A stretch of 64,000 nucleotides of DNA from Kineosporia rhizophila (GCF_021277265.1 NZ_JAJSOH010000011.1:62001-126000); one strand, 5' to 3'; positions 1 to 10,437 are shown, counted from the stretch's first letter. The notes: a model not told the origin generated them from the letters alone. Translations and numbers: made by a program.

Positions 1-421
1 CCTGCGCTTCGGCCGGCTGCCCCAGCAGGGCGAGAACCCGCTCGGCGGCGGCGGGCGCTTCGCGGTGGAGTCCTACCTCGACCACCACGCCAACAAGCTC
101 ACCCACCGCTTCGACGCGAACTCGTACCTGGTCCTGACCGAGGCGATGAACTCGCACGACGTGGGCCGGGGCCGCGGCGGGGTGGCGGCCGCGCTGGGCC
201 GGGTCACCGCCCGCAGCGCGGTGGCGGCGATCTCCAGCGACCGGCTGTACACGCCCGAGCAGAACGCCGAGATCGCCGCGGGCATCCCGGACTGCGCGCC
301 GCTGCGGGTGATCGACTCGCCCTACGGCCACGACGGGTTCCTGGTCGAGGTCGACCGGGTCGGCGAGATCCTGCTGGAGCTGCTCGGCGAGCCCGCCGGC
401 CGGGAGCTGGCCGCCCGCTGA
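1..421 (+). CDS. metX: Homoserine O-acetyltransferase, C-terminal part (partial)
   Basis: The gene enters from outside the window; the frame is open from base 2 and ends with TGA at 421, leaving 139 residues. The fragment has MetX-type C-terminal sequence: YLDHHANKLTHRFDANSYL, LTEAMNSHDVGRG, a SSDRLYTPEQ block and the catalytic histidine in YGHDGFLVE near the end. This alpha/beta-hydrolase-fold enzyme transfers an acetyl group from acetyl-CoA to homoserine, the first committed step of methionine synthesis by direct sulfhydrylation, in the cytoplasm. The nucleophile serine and the start lie upstream and cannot be checked. A succinyl- rather than acetyl-transferase cannot be excluded from this part alone. 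A tandem repeat follows directly after the stop. Confidence 0.9.
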   Translation, partial: LRFGRLPQQGENPLGGGGRFAVESYLDHHANKLTHRFDANSYLVLTEAMNSHDVGRGRGGVAAALGRVTARSAVAAISSDRLYTPEQNAEIAAGIPDCAPLRVIDSPYGHDGFLVEVDRVGEILLELLGEPAGRELAAR

Positions 422-422
422 G

Positions 423-576
423 GCGACCGGGCCCCTGAGGTGACCAAGCCGACCAGGCCCCGAGGTGACCAAGCCCCTGGGGTGACCGGGCCCCTGAGGT
501 GACCAAGCCGACCAGGCCCCGAGGTGACCAAGCCCCTGGGGTGACCGGGCCCCTGAGGTGACCGGGCCCCTGAGGC
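423..576. repeat. 59-bp tandem repeat after metX
   Basis: The segment is built from short phrases of the form GTGACC plus GGGCCCCTGAG, AAGCC or AAGCCCCTGG. A 59-bp unit starts at about 425 and recurs at 484 and 543 almost unchanged, giving two full copies; the third breaks off into a 17-bp sub-repeat at 560. It lies between the metX stop and the convergent NUDIX gene. It contains no convincing coding sequence, although several reading frames are open because of the repeat. Local GGGCCC palindromes could fold and serve as a weak terminator, but no poly-T tract is present. Confidence 0.85.
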
Positions 577-606
577 GACCGCACCCGTCCTCAATTCCCG
601 AAGGGC

Positions 607-1095
607 CTACTGCCCGGACCGCACCAGCAGCACCTCGCGGATCGCGGCCAGCAGGGGTGTCCACGAGCCGCCGAAGGCCGGGTGCAGAGCCCGCCCGGCC
701 ACCTCGTCCAGGTCCACCCACTCCAGCGCATCGCTCTCCGGCGTCGCGTCGGTGGCCGTGAGCCGCGCGTCGGCCAGGCCGATCACGTAGGTGTACGTCC
801 AGTTGCCGTGGTCGGTCCCCACCAGCTCCCGGGCAACCGTTATCAGATCGGGCTCGACCTCGGCCTCTTCCACCGCTTCCCGCAGGGCTGCCTCGGCTAC
901 AGTCTCGTGACTGTCCCGGGCGCCACCCACCAGACCCCACGTACCGCCCTCGTGCGTCCAGGCAGCACGCAACTGAAGCAGGACCCGTGGCCGGACCCCC
1001 GGCCGCACCAGGGCCAGGCCGGCCGCACCGTGGCGACCCCAGTGCCGATGGCCACAATCGCACTGCACCCATCCGTTGCCATCGCCGCCGGCCAT
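607..1095 (-). CDS. NUDIX hydrolase
   Basis: A 162-residue protein with a Nudix box at about residues 58-80: GGARDSH, then E, seven residues, REAVEE. The usual final glycine is replaced (AEV). Near the N-terminus is a WVQCDCGHRHWG motif, which could bind a metal and is common in an actinobacterial NUDIX subfamily. Such enzymes hydrolyse nucleoside diphosphates linked to another moiety; the substrate is not visible here. The ATG at 1095 is chosen because a TACGGT -10 element lies 7 bases upstream, which fits a leaderless transcript. A longer frame from 1206 is open but would overlap the divergent universal stress gene. Confidence 0.8.
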   Translation of the reverse strand: MAGGDGNGWVQCDCGHRHWGRHGAAGLALVRPGVRPRVLLQLRAAWTHEGGTWGLVGGARDSHETVAEAALREAVEEAEVEPDLITVARELVGTDHGNWTYTYVIGLADARLTATDATPESDALEWVDLDEVAGRALHPAFGGSWTPLLAAIREVLLVRSGQ

Positions 1096-1174
1096 GGGGA
1101 TCACCGTACGTTCTGGGCTACGGCCGGTGTCCCCGGGGTGGTCGGTGGGGTAACGTCCCCGGCAGGAGGTTCCT

Positions 1175-1669
1175 ATGCCAGTACTGGTCGGATTTGTGCC
1201 CACCACCGAGGGGCGAGCTGCTCTGCGGCGCGCCGTCGAGGAATGCCGCCTGCGCCGGACCCGGCTGGTCGTGGTCAGTTCCGAGCAGCAGCCGGCCGAG
1301 AACTACGGTGCCCGCCGGCCCGCGCTCGAGGCCTCCGAGGCCGAGGTCCGGGCGATCTGCGCCGAGCTCGGCCTGCTCGAGCCCGAGCTGGAGATCCGCT
1401 GGATCCGCGACGCCTACGAGCCGGCCGACGACGTGCTCGCGGTGGCCGAGGAGACCGGGGCCGAGCTGATCGTGATCGGCCTGCGCCGGCGTACCGGGGT
1501 GGGCAAGCGCATCCTCGGCGGCAGCGCCCAGCGCATCCTGCTCGACTCCTCCTGCCCGGTGCTGGCGGTCAAGGTCGACCAGCGCGCCCCCCTGGACGAT
1601 TCCGGGCACGACGGCGAGGTGTTCACCCTCTCGGTGACCGGCGTCGACGAGCGCCAGAGCATCCGTTGA
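1175..1669 (+). CDS. Universal stress protein (UspA family)
   Basis: A 164-residue single-domain Usp protein. It has the beta-strand start MPVLVGFVPTTEGRAAL and the ATP-binding signature near residues 103-130 (GLRRRTGVGKRILGGSAQ then CPVLAV). These cytoplasmic Rossmann-like proteins usually bind ATP and dimerise, and they are linked to stress survival; the exact role is not known. AGGAGG lies 6 bases before the ATG. The stop codon overlaps the TTG start of the next gene, so the two are probably co-transcribed and translationally coupled. Confidence 0.88.
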   Translation: MPVLVGFVPTTEGRAALRRAVEECRLRRTRLVVVSSEQQPAENYGARRPALEASEAEVRAICAELGLLEPELEIRWIRDAYEPADDVLAVAEETGAELIVIGLRRRTGVGKRILGGSAQRILLDSSCPVLAVKVDQRAPLDDSGHDGEVFTLSVTGVDERQSIR

Positions 1670-2247
1670 CCCGGACGATCCGCCTGGCCCAGCAGCCGGC
1701 CGCCGACGAGCTGCTCGCGCGCGACCCGTTCGCCCTGCTCACCGGCATGCTGCTGGACCAGCAGGTGCCGATGGAGAAGGCGTTCGCGGGGCCCCGGCTG
1801 ATCGCGGACCGGCTCGGCACCGACGACCTCGACCCGAAGGTCGTCGCCGCCACCGCCGAGGAACGGTTCACCGAGATCATGACCGGCCCGCCGGCCGTGC
1901 ACCGCTACCCGAAGTCCATGGGGGCCCGGGTGCAGGAGCTGGCCCGGGCGGTCCTCGAGCAGTACGACGGCGACACCGAGGCGATCTGGCGGGACGTGAC
2001 CACCGGCGCCGAGCTGTACAAGCGGCTGAACGCGCTGCCGGGGTACGGGCCGCAGAAGGCCAAGATCTTCGTCGCCCTCCTGGGCAAGCAGGCCGGCGTC
2101 GCCCCCGAGGGCTGGCGCACGGCGGCCGGCGACTACGGCCTGGAGGGTTTCCGCTCGGTGGCCGACGTGGTCGACGACGCCTCGCTGCAGAAGGTGCGCG
2201 AGCACAAGAAGTCGGTCAAGGCGGCGGCGAAGGCCGCCCGGAGCTAG
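1666..2247 (+). CDS. HhH-GPD-type base excision DNA repair protein
   Basis: 193 residues resembling the small actinobacterial HhH-GPD family. It has LLTGMLLDQQVPMEKAF at the N-terminus and a helix-hairpin-helix LNALPGYGPQKAKIF at about residues 125-140. The C-terminus is lysine-rich. Such proteins are monofunctional or bifunctional DNA glycosylases, but I see no clear equivalent of the Nth/MutY iron-sulfur cysteines. The TTG at 1666 is chosen because family members begin at this point (TRTIRLAQ) and because it overlaps the upstream TGA (TTGA). The open frame extends far upstream without start-site support. Which damaged base it recognises cannot be told. Confidence 0.78.
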   Translation: MTRTIRLAQQPAADELLARDPFALLTGMLLDQQVPMEKAFAGPRLIADRLGTDDLDPKVVAATAEERFTEIMTGPPAVHRYPKSMGARVQELARAVLEQYDGDTEAIWRDVTTGAELYKRLNALPGYGPQKAKIFVALLGKQAGVAPEGWRTAAGDYGLEGFRSVADVVDDASLQKVREHKKSVKAAAKAARS

Positions 2248-2403
2248 CCCCGAGCCGGCCCGGAGCCGGCCCCGAACCGGGCCGCTGGGCAAGTTCACAG
2301 GACCCTCCGGGAGTAATTCCGGTGGACGGGCGTTTCCCAGGACGTACCCTGGTGGTTGCGGTAGGTTTCGCCAACCTGCCCTTGCGTGTGCAACAATGAA
2401 CAG

Positions 2404-2442
2404 TTGACTGGGCTTGACTCTCAACATCACCGGCGCTAACTG
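2404..2442 (+). promoter_or_regulatory. Candidate promoter of the sigma factor gene
   Basis: Two TTGACT hexamers lie at 2404 and 2414. The second is followed after 17 bases by TAACTG (2437-2442), a poor but possible -10. The rest of the 325-base gap 2248-2572 shows no gene; transcription from here would give a leader of over 100 bases. A start cannot be assigned without mapping. Confidence 0.3.
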
Positions 2443-2572
2443 GGCATCATCGGGGCCCTTCCTGCGTTGAGTAACAGGGTCGCCCACTCACTTCCAGACG
2501 TAGTTCCAAGCCGTAGTTCGACAGCACAGCGTGCCCTGCCCGGGTGCGCTGGCTCACGACGAAAGGTAGTCC

Positions 2573-4225
<1,653 letters not shown>

Positions 4226-4241
4226 CCGGTCCTGCACGAGA

Positions 4242-4273
4242 AACACCCCCGGCCTGCGAAGGCCGGGGGTGTT
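4242..4273. terminator. Hairpin terminator after the sigma factor gene
   Basis: A perfect 14-bp stem (arms 4242-4255 and 4260-4273, AACACCCCCGGCCT and its complement) with a GCGA loop, followed by CTTCGTTTC. It sits between convergent genes and can serve both. Confidence 0.9.
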
Positions 4274-4282
4274 CTTCGTTTC

Positions 4283-5809
4283 TCAGGCGGTGCGCGCCAC
4301 CGGACGGATCTTGAGATCGGCGACGAACTGACGCCGGGCCAGCGTGAGCAGGGCGGCGCCCACTGCCATCCCGACCGCCATCACCAGCCAGGCCGCCGGG
4401 TAGCCGGCCGAACCGGCCACGAGCCCGAACAGCAGGGGGCCGAAAGCGCCGCCGGCGAACGCCCCGGCCTGAACAAAGGCGGCTGCGCTGTTCGGACGGT
4501 CACGGCCGAGCCGGACCACGGCGAAGATCAGCAGCCCGGGCCAGGACCATCCCAGGGCGAAAGCGACCAGGCCCCCGATCAGCACGAGCGGCACGTTGCC
4601 GAGGGCGAGTAGGGCCAGGCCGATCGATCCGGCGGCCATCTGCAGGGTGACGACGGGCAGGTTGCGACCGTTGCGGCGGTCGGCGGCGGCGCCCACGAGA
4701 AGACGCCCGGTGATGGCCAACGCGCTGCAGGCGGCCACGAAGAACCCGGCGGTGGACGCGGAAAGGCCGGAGAGGTGGGCCCACTGGGGGAGGAAGGCGA
4801 TCAGCGCCATGGCGGAGCCGTTCGCGGTGAGCATGGCGCAGGCGGTGAGGAAAAGGGCCGACCGGGGGGCTGATTCGAGTGGGGCGGGCGGCTGCGCGGG
4901 GTGGGGCGATGGGGGCGAACTGGGGACGTCGGTGGTGGGCGCGGTAGTGGTGGCGGCGGTTTTGTGGGTGAGGGTGGCAGAACTGGGGACGTTGGTGGCG
5001 GGGGCGGTGGGGTCCCCGGCGGTTTGGTGCGTGGAGGCGGCAGAACGAGGGACGTCGGTGGTGGCCGCGGTGGCGACGGCGGCGGTTTGGGGGATGGGGG
5101 CGGCAGAACGAGGGACGTCGGTGGTGGCCGCGGTGGCGACGGCGGCGGTTTGGGGGATGGGGGCGGCAGAACGAGGGACGTCGGTGGTGGCCGCGGTGGG
5201 GGCGGCAGAATTGCGGACGCCGGGAGCAGATGGGGCGGCCTTGCGGGGGATGCGCGTGGCGGCCAGGAGCAAGGTCACGGCACTCAGCGCCAGCAGGCCG
5301 TAGGTCCAGCGCCAGCCCAGCCACAGACCAACCGCCGGCACGGCCAGCCCAGCAATGAGCGCAGCCGCCGGGGGAGCAGACTGCTTGACCCCGAACCCCA
5401 GCCCCTGTCGCCCGGGCGCCACCGTCTCGGACAAGCTGAAGTTGGCTGCGGTGGTCAGCCCGGCCTGGCCTACCCCGCCGATGAGCACGAACAGCAGCAG
5501 CACCAGGTAGTGGTGGGCCAGCAGCGCGATCCCCAGCGCGCAGGCCAGAGTGCAGGCGGCGGCCAGCAGGGTAAGCGGACGACGGCCGTGCACCTCGCCG
5601 AAGCGGGTGATCGCCACCGACACCAGGGCCCCGATGCCGAACGCGACCGAGACCAGCAGACCCTGGGCGGCCTCGCCGAAGTGCAGGTCGGCGCGGATCA
5701 TCACGGACTGGTTGCTGAGCAGCTGCAGCGGCAGCGTGCCCAGCGAGGCGATCGCGGCGGCGGTCATGGCCGCCCTGAAGAACGACGGGCGGGCCTTGGG
5801 GGCGAGCAC
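4283..5809 (-). CDS. MFS transporter with repeat-expanded central loop
   Basis: 508 residues. About six hydrophobic segments precede and six follow a long hydrophilic proline/threonine-rich loop (roughly residues 190-315). Features include GEVHGRRPLTLLAAA after the second segment and ADRRNGRNLP in the second half, both typical of loop 2-3 and 8-9 signatures. The substrate is unknown; an export role for small molecules is plausible. I chose the GTG at 5809 because GGGAGG sits 7 bases upstream; longer frames exist but overlap the divergent LysR promoter. The central loop carries about four and a half copies of a 21-residue repeat (TAATTDVPRSAAPIPQTAAVA-like), encoded by a 63-bp minisatellite. 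The LysR gene next door probably regulates it. Confidence 0.88.
   Translation of the reverse strand: MLAPKARPSFFRAAMTAAAIASLGTLPLQLLSNQSVMIRADLHFGEAAQGLLVSVAFGIGALVSVAITRFGEVHGRRPLTLLAAACTLACALGIALLAHHYLVLLLFVLIGGVGQAGLTTAANFSLSETVAPGRQGLGFGVKQSAPPAAALIAGLAVPAVGLWLGWRWTYGLLALSAVTLLLAATRIPRKAAPSAPGVRNSAAPTAATTDVPRSAAPIPQTAAVATAATTDVPRSAAPIPQTAAVATAATTDVPRSAASTHQTAGDPTAPATNVPSSATLTHKTAATTTAPTTDVPSSPPSPHPAQPPAPLESAPRSALFLTACAMLTANGSAMALIAFLPQWAHLSGLSASTAGFFVAACSALAITGRLLVGAAADRRNGRNLPVVTLQMAAGSIGLALLALGNVPLVLIGGLVAFALGWSWPGLLIFAVVRLGRDRPNSAAAFVQAGAFAGGAFGPLLFGLVAGSAGYPAAWLVMAVGMAVGAALLTLARRQFVADLKIRPVARTA
4898..5197. repeat. 63-bp coding minisatellite inside the MFS gene
   Basis: The phrase GGCAGAACGAGGGACGTCGG recurs with exact 63-bp spacing near 5039, 5102 and 5165. 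Two more diverged copies lie toward 4898. Units 1 and 2 encode identical 21-residue peptides; units 3 to 5 diverge progressively. Every unit is a multiple of three bases, so copy-number change keeps the frame. Confidence 0.9.
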
Positions 5810-5900
5810 GGACGACCTCCCGGTGCCGGTGACAAGGGTCGATCCTCGTTGAGCGATGCGGACCCCCATGCTGCGCCGAACCCGCCCCATCTGTGAAATG

Positions 5901-5937
5901 CATATACCGGCGCGAAGTGATGCGCTCAACGTATAGT
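5901..5937. promoter_or_regulatory. LysR/MFS divergent regulatory region
   Basis: TATAC (from about 5903) and GTATA (5931-5935) form an inverted pair around a 20-odd-base centre, as expected for a LysR-type operator with the T-N11-A style. TATAGT (5932-5937) lies 6 bases before the LysR ATG and makes a good -10 for a leaderless message, so the operator arm would overlap the regulator's own promoter (autoregulation, inferred). Confidence 0.45.
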
Positions 5938-5943
5938 CCAGCG

Positions 5944-6864
5944 ATGGACGACCGGGACCTGCGCTGGCTGACCCTTCTGGCGGAGACCGAGAATGTGTCG
6001 CAGACCGCCGCCCAGCTCGGCGTGCCCCAGCCCACCGTGTCCCGGGCCCTGGCCCGGCTGGAGGCCGACTTCGGTGCGCCGCTCTTCGACCGCGCCGGGG
6101 GCCGGTTACGGCTGAACCGCAGTGGAGAGCTCGCGGTGGCGCACGCGCAGCGGGTGGTGCAGGAGATCGACACCGCCCGGGAGCGGATCGCCGAGCTGAA
6201 TCACCCCGAGCGCGGCCTGATCCGGCTCGGATTCCTCAGCACGCTGGGCGAGTCGGTGGTCCCGGCCCTGCTCACTCGCTACCGCCGCAGTGCGCCCGAG
6301 GTGAGATTCGTGCTTCAGGAAGGGCATTCGACCGACTTCCGGGAGTGGATCCGCGAGGGGCGGGTCGATCTGGCTCTGACCGGGCGGATGCGTCCGGGGA
6401 CCGATCCGGACTGGAAGGACGTGGGCTGGGCACAGATCCAGACCCAGCAGCTGTGCCTGGCCGTGCCCGCCGGGCACCCGCTGGCCGGCGGCGGCCCGGT
6501 CGACCTGGCCCAGGTGGCGCACGAGCAGTTCATCACCTTCTGGCCCCGGGCCGAGGTCCGGCTGCTCACCGAACAGCTCTGCCGGGAGGCCGGTTTCACC
6601 CCGGCCGTGGCGGTGCAGACCGGTGAGGTGGCGACCGCCCGGGCCCTGGTCGCGGCCGGGCTGGGGGTGGCCGTGGTACCCGCCCCCGGCATCCCGGCCG
6701 GGCCGGTCACCGCTTCCAGCAGCAGCGAGGTCCTGGGCGTGGTGCACCTGCCGCTCAGCAACCCGGGGGCCGAGCGTCAGGTCGGGATCGCCTGGCCGGC
6801 GCACGGCCGGCTGAGCCCCGCGGTGGCCCGCTTCCTGGCGTTCCTGCGCTCCGGCGGAGAGTAA
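5944..6864 (+). CDS. LysR-family transcriptional regulator
   Basis: 306 residues. A winged helix-turn-helix fills residues 1-60 ([36 protein letters not shown]). A LysR substrate-binding domain follows ([21 protein letters not shown], a DLALTGRM block, [13 protein letters not shown], then [12 protein letters not shown]). It probably binds between itself and the divergent MFS transporter gene and controls both in response to an unknown ligand. The ATG at 5944 begins directly at the helix-turn-helix domain, and a TATAGT -10 lies 6 bases upstream. A 17-residue longer version from 5893 would run through the promoter and is less likely. Confidence 0.9.
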   Translation: MDDRDLRWLTLLAETENVSQTAAQLGVPQPTVSRALARLEADFGAPLFDRAGGRLRLNRSGELAVAHAQRVVQEIDTARERIAELNHPERGLIRLGFLSTLGESVVPALLTRYRRSAPEVRFVLQEGHSTDFREWIREGRVDLALTGRMRPGTDPDWKDVGWAQIQTQQLCLAVPAGHPLAGGGPVDLAQVAHEQFITFWPRAEVRLLTEQLCREAGFTPAVAVQTGEVATARALVAAGLGVAVVPAPGIPAGPVTASSSSEVLGVVHLPLSNPGAERQVGIAWPAHGRLSPAVARFLAFLRSGGE

Positions 6865-6925
6865 TTCTCACCTCCTCAGCGTGCCCGTGGTACGAACAGG
6901 TGTCCGGACGGTGGACAATGCGGGC

Positions 6926-9460
6926 ATGGCCCGTCGTTCTTCCACACCCCCGCCGCCTGAGGACTTCACCGAGCGGATCGTCGACATCGACGTCGAGCAG
7001 GAGATGCAGGGGGCGTTCCTCGAGTACGCCTACTCCGTCATCTACTCGCGCGCCCTGCCCGACGCCAGGGACGGGCTCAAGCCGGTGCAGCGGCGCATCG
7101 TGTACACCATGCAGGACATGGGCCTGCGCCCCGAGCGCCCGCACGTGAAGTCGTCGCGGGTGGTCGGCGACGTGATGGGCAAGCTGCACCCGCACGGTGA
7201 CACCGCGATCTACGACGCGCTGGTCCGGCTCGCCCAGGGCTTCACCATGCGCGCGCCCCTGGTCGACGGGCACGGCAACTTCGGCTCGCTGGACGACGGC
7301 CCGGCGGCCGCCCGGTACACCGAGGCCCGGCCCGCCCCGCTGACCACCGAGCTGACCAACGGCCTGGACGAGGACACGGTCGACTTCGTCCCGAACTACG
7401 ACAACAGCCTCACCCAGCCCGAGGTGCTGCCCGCGGCGTTCCCCAACCTGCTGGTCAACGGGGCCAGCGGGATCGCGGTCGGGATGGCCACCAACATGGC
7501 CCCGCACAACCTGGTCGAGGTGGTGGCGGCGGCCCGCCACCTGCTGACCCACCCGAACGCCACGCTGGAAGACCTGATGCGGTTCATCCCCGGGCCGGAC
7601 CTGCCCACCGGGGGCCGGATCATCGGCCTGGACGGCATCCGGGACGCCTACGCCTCCGGCCGCGGCAGCTTCCGCACCCGGGCCACCGTCTCGATCGAGA
7701 ACGTCACCGCCCGCAAGCAGGGCGTCGTGGTCACCGAGCTGCCCTACCTGGTCGGGCCGGAGAAGGTGATCGGCAAGATCAAGGAGCTCGTGCAGGCCAA
7801 GAAGCTGCAGGGCATCTCCGACGTGGTCGACCTGTCCGACCGCACCCAGGGCCTGCGCCTGGTGATCGAGATCAAGACCGGGTTCAACCCCGAGGCGGTG
7901 CTCGAGCACCTCTACCGGCTCACCCCGCTGGAGGAGTCGTTCGGCATCAACAACGTGGCGCTGGTCGACGGCCAGCCCCGCACCCTGGGCCTGCGGGAGC
8001 TGCTCAGCGTCTACGTCAACCACCGGATCGACGTGGTGCGCCGGCGCACCACGTTCCGGCGGGCCAAGCGGCAGGACCGGCTGCACCTGGTCGACGGTCT
8101 GCTGGTCGCCATCGTCGACATCGACGAGGTGATCCGGATCATCCGCTCCAGCGACGACACCGCGATGGCCCGCGAGCGCCTGGTCGCGGCCTTCGAGCTG
8201 ACCCAGACCCAGACCGACTACATCCTCGAGATGCCGCTGCGCCGGCTCACGAAGTTCTCCAAGATCGAGCTGGAGAAGGAGAAGAGCGAGCTCGAGCGGG
8301 ACATCGAGGAGCTGTCCGGCATCCTGTCCGACGACAAGGTGCTGCGGAAGCTGATCTCCGGTGAGCTCGCCCAGGTGGCCAAGACGTACGGCACCCCGCG
8401 CCGCACCGTCCTGCTGGAGGGCTCGGGCGCCGCGGTGAAGTCGGCCTCGGCCACGCCTCTGGAGGTGGCCGACTCCCCGTGCTGGGTGCTGCTGTCCTCC
8501 ACCGGCCTGCTCGCCCGCACCACCAACGTCGAGCCCCTCACCCCGGTCGAGAGCGTCCACCGCCAGGCCCACGACGTGCTGGTCTCGGCGGTGCGCACCA
8601 GCACCCGGGGCGAGGTCGCGGCGATCACCAGCCACGGCCGGATGATCCGGGTGCCGGTGGTCGACATGCCCGCCCTGCCGCCCACCTCGAACGCTCCCAC
8701 GCTCTCGGGCGGCGCGCCGGCCACCGAGTTCGTCACCCTGGCCAAGGGGGAGCGGCTGCTCGGCCTGACCTCGCTGTCCACCGAGACCGCGGGGCTGGCG
8801 CTCGGCACCGCCCGGGGAGTGGTCAAGCGGGTCACCATCGACTACCCGGCCAACAAGGACGAGTGGGAGATCATCGGCCTGCGCGAGGGGGACGAGGTGG
8901 TCGGCGTGGTCGAGCTGCCCACCGACGAGGCCGACCTGGTGTTCATCAGCTCCGAGGCGCAGCTGCTGCGCTTCAGCGCCAAGCTGGTCCGCCCGCAGGG
9001 TCGCGCGGCCGGCGGGATGGCCGGGATCAACCTGGCCGCCGGGGCGAAGGTGGTCTGGTTCGGGGCGGTCGACCTGAACGTGAAGGACGGCGAGTGGGGG
9101 AACGTCGTGGTGACGATCTCCGGCTCCAGTTCCGCGCTGCCGGGCACCCAGACCGGGGCCGCCAAGCTCACCCCGTTCGCGGAGTACCCGGCCAAGGGCC
9201 GCGCCACCGGCGGGGTGCGGTGCCACCGGTTCGTGAAGGGCGAGGACTCGCTGCTGCTGGCCTGGGCCGGCCCGGCGCCCGCCCACGCGGCCGGGGCCAC
9301 CGGTGCAGCGGTCGACCTGCCCGCGCCCGACCAGCGGCGCGACGGCTCGGGCGTCCCGCTCAAGGCGGCAGTGGTCGCGATCAGCGGTCCCCGGCCGGTT
9401 TTCGGGGCCACTGACCCCGAAGAAGGTGCCGAGGAGACCGAGACCCTCCCCGGGGTCTGA
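6926..9460 (+). CDS. parC: DNA topoisomerase IV subunit A
   Basis: 844 residues. Type IIA topoisomerase A-subunit hallmarks are present: [17 protein letters not shown] and KPVQRRIVY near residues 34-59, [15 protein letters not shown] (86-100), and the catalytic tyrosine Y131 in ARYTEARP. The winged-helix/tower domain follows, and the C-terminal 330 residues are a beta-pinwheel. With ParE (15.6 kb) it would form an A2B2 enzyme that decatenates chromosomes using ATP. The quinolone-pocket positions read T93 and D97. RYTEARPAP has a proline where family members usually have leucine or methionine. ATG 6926 is preceded at 6 bases by GACAAT, a weak leaderless-type -10. I call ParC rather than GyrA from the nearby HrdB/ParE genes and the shortened tail; no gyrA/gyrB pair is adjacent. 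Confidence 0.9.
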   Translation: MARRSSTPPPPEDFTERIVDIDVEQEMQGAFLEYAYSVIYSRALPDARDGLKPVQRRIVYTMQDMGLRPERPHVKSSRVVGDVMGKLHPHGDTAIYDALVRLAQGFTMRAPLVDGHGNFGSLDDGPAAARYTEARPAPLTTELTNGLDEDTVDFVPNYDNSLTQPEVLPAAFPNLLVNGASGIAVGMATNMAPHNLVEVVAAARHLLTHPNATLEDLMRFIPGPDLPTGGRIIGLDGIRDAYASGRGSFRTRATVSIENVTARKQGVVVTELPYLVGPEKVIGKIKELVQAKKLQGISDVVDLSDRTQGLRLVIEIKTGFNPEAVLEHLYRLTPLEESFGINNVALVDGQPRTLGLRELLSVYVNHRIDVVRRRTTFRRAKRQDRLHLVDGLLVAIVDIDEVIRIIRSSDDTAMARERLVAAFELTQTQTDYILEMPLRRLTKFSKIELEKEKSELERDIEELSGILSDDKVLRKLISGELAQVAKTYGTPRRTVLLEGSGAAVKSASATPLEVADSPCWVLLSSTGLLARTTNVEPLTPVESVHRQAHDVLVSAVRTSTRGEVAAITSHGRMIRVPVVDMPALPPTSNAPTLSGGAPATEFVTLAKGERLLGLTSLSTETAGLALGTARGVVKRVTIDYPANKDEWEIIGLREGDEVVGVVELPTDEADLVFISSEAQLLRFSAKLVRPQGRAAGGMAGINLAAGAKVVWFGAVDLNVKDGEWGNVVVTISGSSSALPGTQTGAAKLTPFAEYPAKGRATGGVRCHRFVKGEDSLLLAWAGPAPAHAAGATGAAVDLPAPDQRRDGSGVPLKAAVVAISGPRPVFGATDPEEGAEETETLPGV

Positions 9461-9483
9461 TCTTTCGAAGCCCACAAATTCAT

Positions 9484-9518
9484 GACGTCCGTGAGCACCA
9501 TCGGTGCTCACGGACGTC
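9484..9518. terminator. Bidirectional hairpin terminator
   Basis: A perfect 16-bp stem, GACGTCCGTGAGCACC (9484-9499) with its complement at 9503-9518 and a 3-base loop, followed by a T-rich GACAGTTTGTTGG. It separates parC from the convergent methyltransferase gene. Its stem sequence recurs in other terminators of this window. Confidence 0.9.
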
Positions 9519-9532
9519 GACAGTTTGTTGGT

Positions 9533-10372
9533 TCAGAGAGCGGTGCGCCCGGTGACCGCCGCGTCGAGAAGCCCCCGCCAGACCAGACCGGTCTCGGCAA
9601 AACCGGCCTTCAGCAACGCTTCCTGGTGCCAGGTCACATCCATCAGCGACTCGGTGTGGTCGTCACCGCGCCGCTGGGCGAAGAACGCGTCGCGCTCGGC
9701 GGTCGGCCCGGAGAGCTCCGGGTCGGCGCGCAGCAGGTCCCACCAGGCCTCCCAGCTCGGCACGCCGTCTTCCCAGCGGGCGTACCGGGTGCGGCGTTCC
9801 ACCTGGGCCAGGCCGTCGGTCAGCGAGGGGAGCCCCGGGTCGATCATGTAGTCGGCATTGATCAGCACCCCGCCCGGCCGCAACAGCGTGCGCGCCTCGG
9901 CGTACACCCCCTGGACCCGCTCGGCCGGCAGCCAGTGCAGCGCGGTGGCCGTGAGCACAGCGTCGAACCCGCCCGCGTCGAGCGCCGAGCCCAGGGTGGA
10001 AGTCAGCGTGCTGGGCCAGGTCTCGGTGCCCAGGTCGACCTCGGCCACGGTCACCCGGGCGTCGTCGGCGAAGGAACCCCGGGCGATCGCGAGCAGCGCC
10101 GCGTCGATGTCCAGCACCACGGTGGTGGCCTTCGGAAAGCGCTGCAGCACACGGCGGCTGATCGAGCCGGTGCCGCCGGCCAGGTCGAGCACCCGCGGCG
10201 TGAGCAGCTCGGACGGGCCCGCGACCGGACTCTCGGAATCCGCACCGCTCTCGCTGGGCAGCATCACGGCCTCGACGGTGTCGAGCATGGCGGCGAACCG
10301 CTGCTCCCGGTCCGGCAGGTACGCCTCCTGCTGCGCGTCCCATTGACGCTGCCAGTTCTCCCAGTCGCTCAT
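9533..10372 (-). CDS. Class I SAM-dependent methyltransferase
   Basis: 279 residues. The SAM-binding motif I is RVLDLAGGTGSISRRVL (about 58-75), with acidic VVLDID after it and an FDAVLTATALHWLP motif IV region. The tail is rich in tryptophan and charged residues (RWEDGVPSWEAWWDLLRADPE). The fold is that of small-molecule methyltransferases (UbiE/Tam-like); the substrate is not known. The ATG at 10372 follows an AGGGGAC ribosome-binding site. It is divergent from the CGNR gene, and a perfect inverted repeat lies in the shared promoter region, so both may answer to one regulator. Confidence 0.85.
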   Translation of the reverse strand: MSDWENWQRQWDAQQEAYLPDREQRFAAMLDTVEAVMLPSESGADSESPVAGPSELLTPRVLDLAGGTGSISRRVLQRFPKATTVVLDIDAALLAIARGSFADDARVTVAEVDLGTETWPSTLTSTLGSALDAGGFDAVLTATALHWLPAERVQGVYAEARTLLRPGGVLINADYMIDPGLPSLTDGLAQVERRTRYARWEDGVPSWEAWWDLLRADPELSGPTAERDAFFAQRRGDDHTESLMDVTWHQEALLKAGFAETGLVWRGLLDAAVTGRTAL

Positions 10373-10406
10373 ACCGGTCCCCTGTCCTCAAGTCCTCAGT
10401 CGCCCT

Positions 10407-10437
10407 GTAATGAGCGCTACCGGCTCACGCTCATTAC
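10407..10437. promoter_or_regulatory. Perfect 10-bp inverted repeat (candidate operator)
   Basis: GTAATGAGCG (10407-10416) and CGCTCATTAC (10428-10437) are perfect complements separated by 11 bases, so half-site centres are 21 bases (two helical turns) apart. The right arm overlaps the expected -35 position for the TAAGCT -10 (10454-10459) of the CGNR gene. This fits a dimeric repressor site between two divergent genes. Confidence 0.6.

Noticed and set aside
423..576. CRISPR array at the repeat after metX
   Set aside because: The units are contiguous tandem repeats without unique spacers, and no cas genes are near.
1414..2487. Open frame antisense to the universal stress and HhH-GPD genes
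   Set aside because: Shadow frame without motif or ribosome-binding site; the plus-strand genes are coupled and recognisable.
6755..9511. Open frame of over 900 codons antisense to parC
   Set aside because: Same artefact of third-position GC; the sense strand has all topoisomerase motifs and the antisense product resembles no family.
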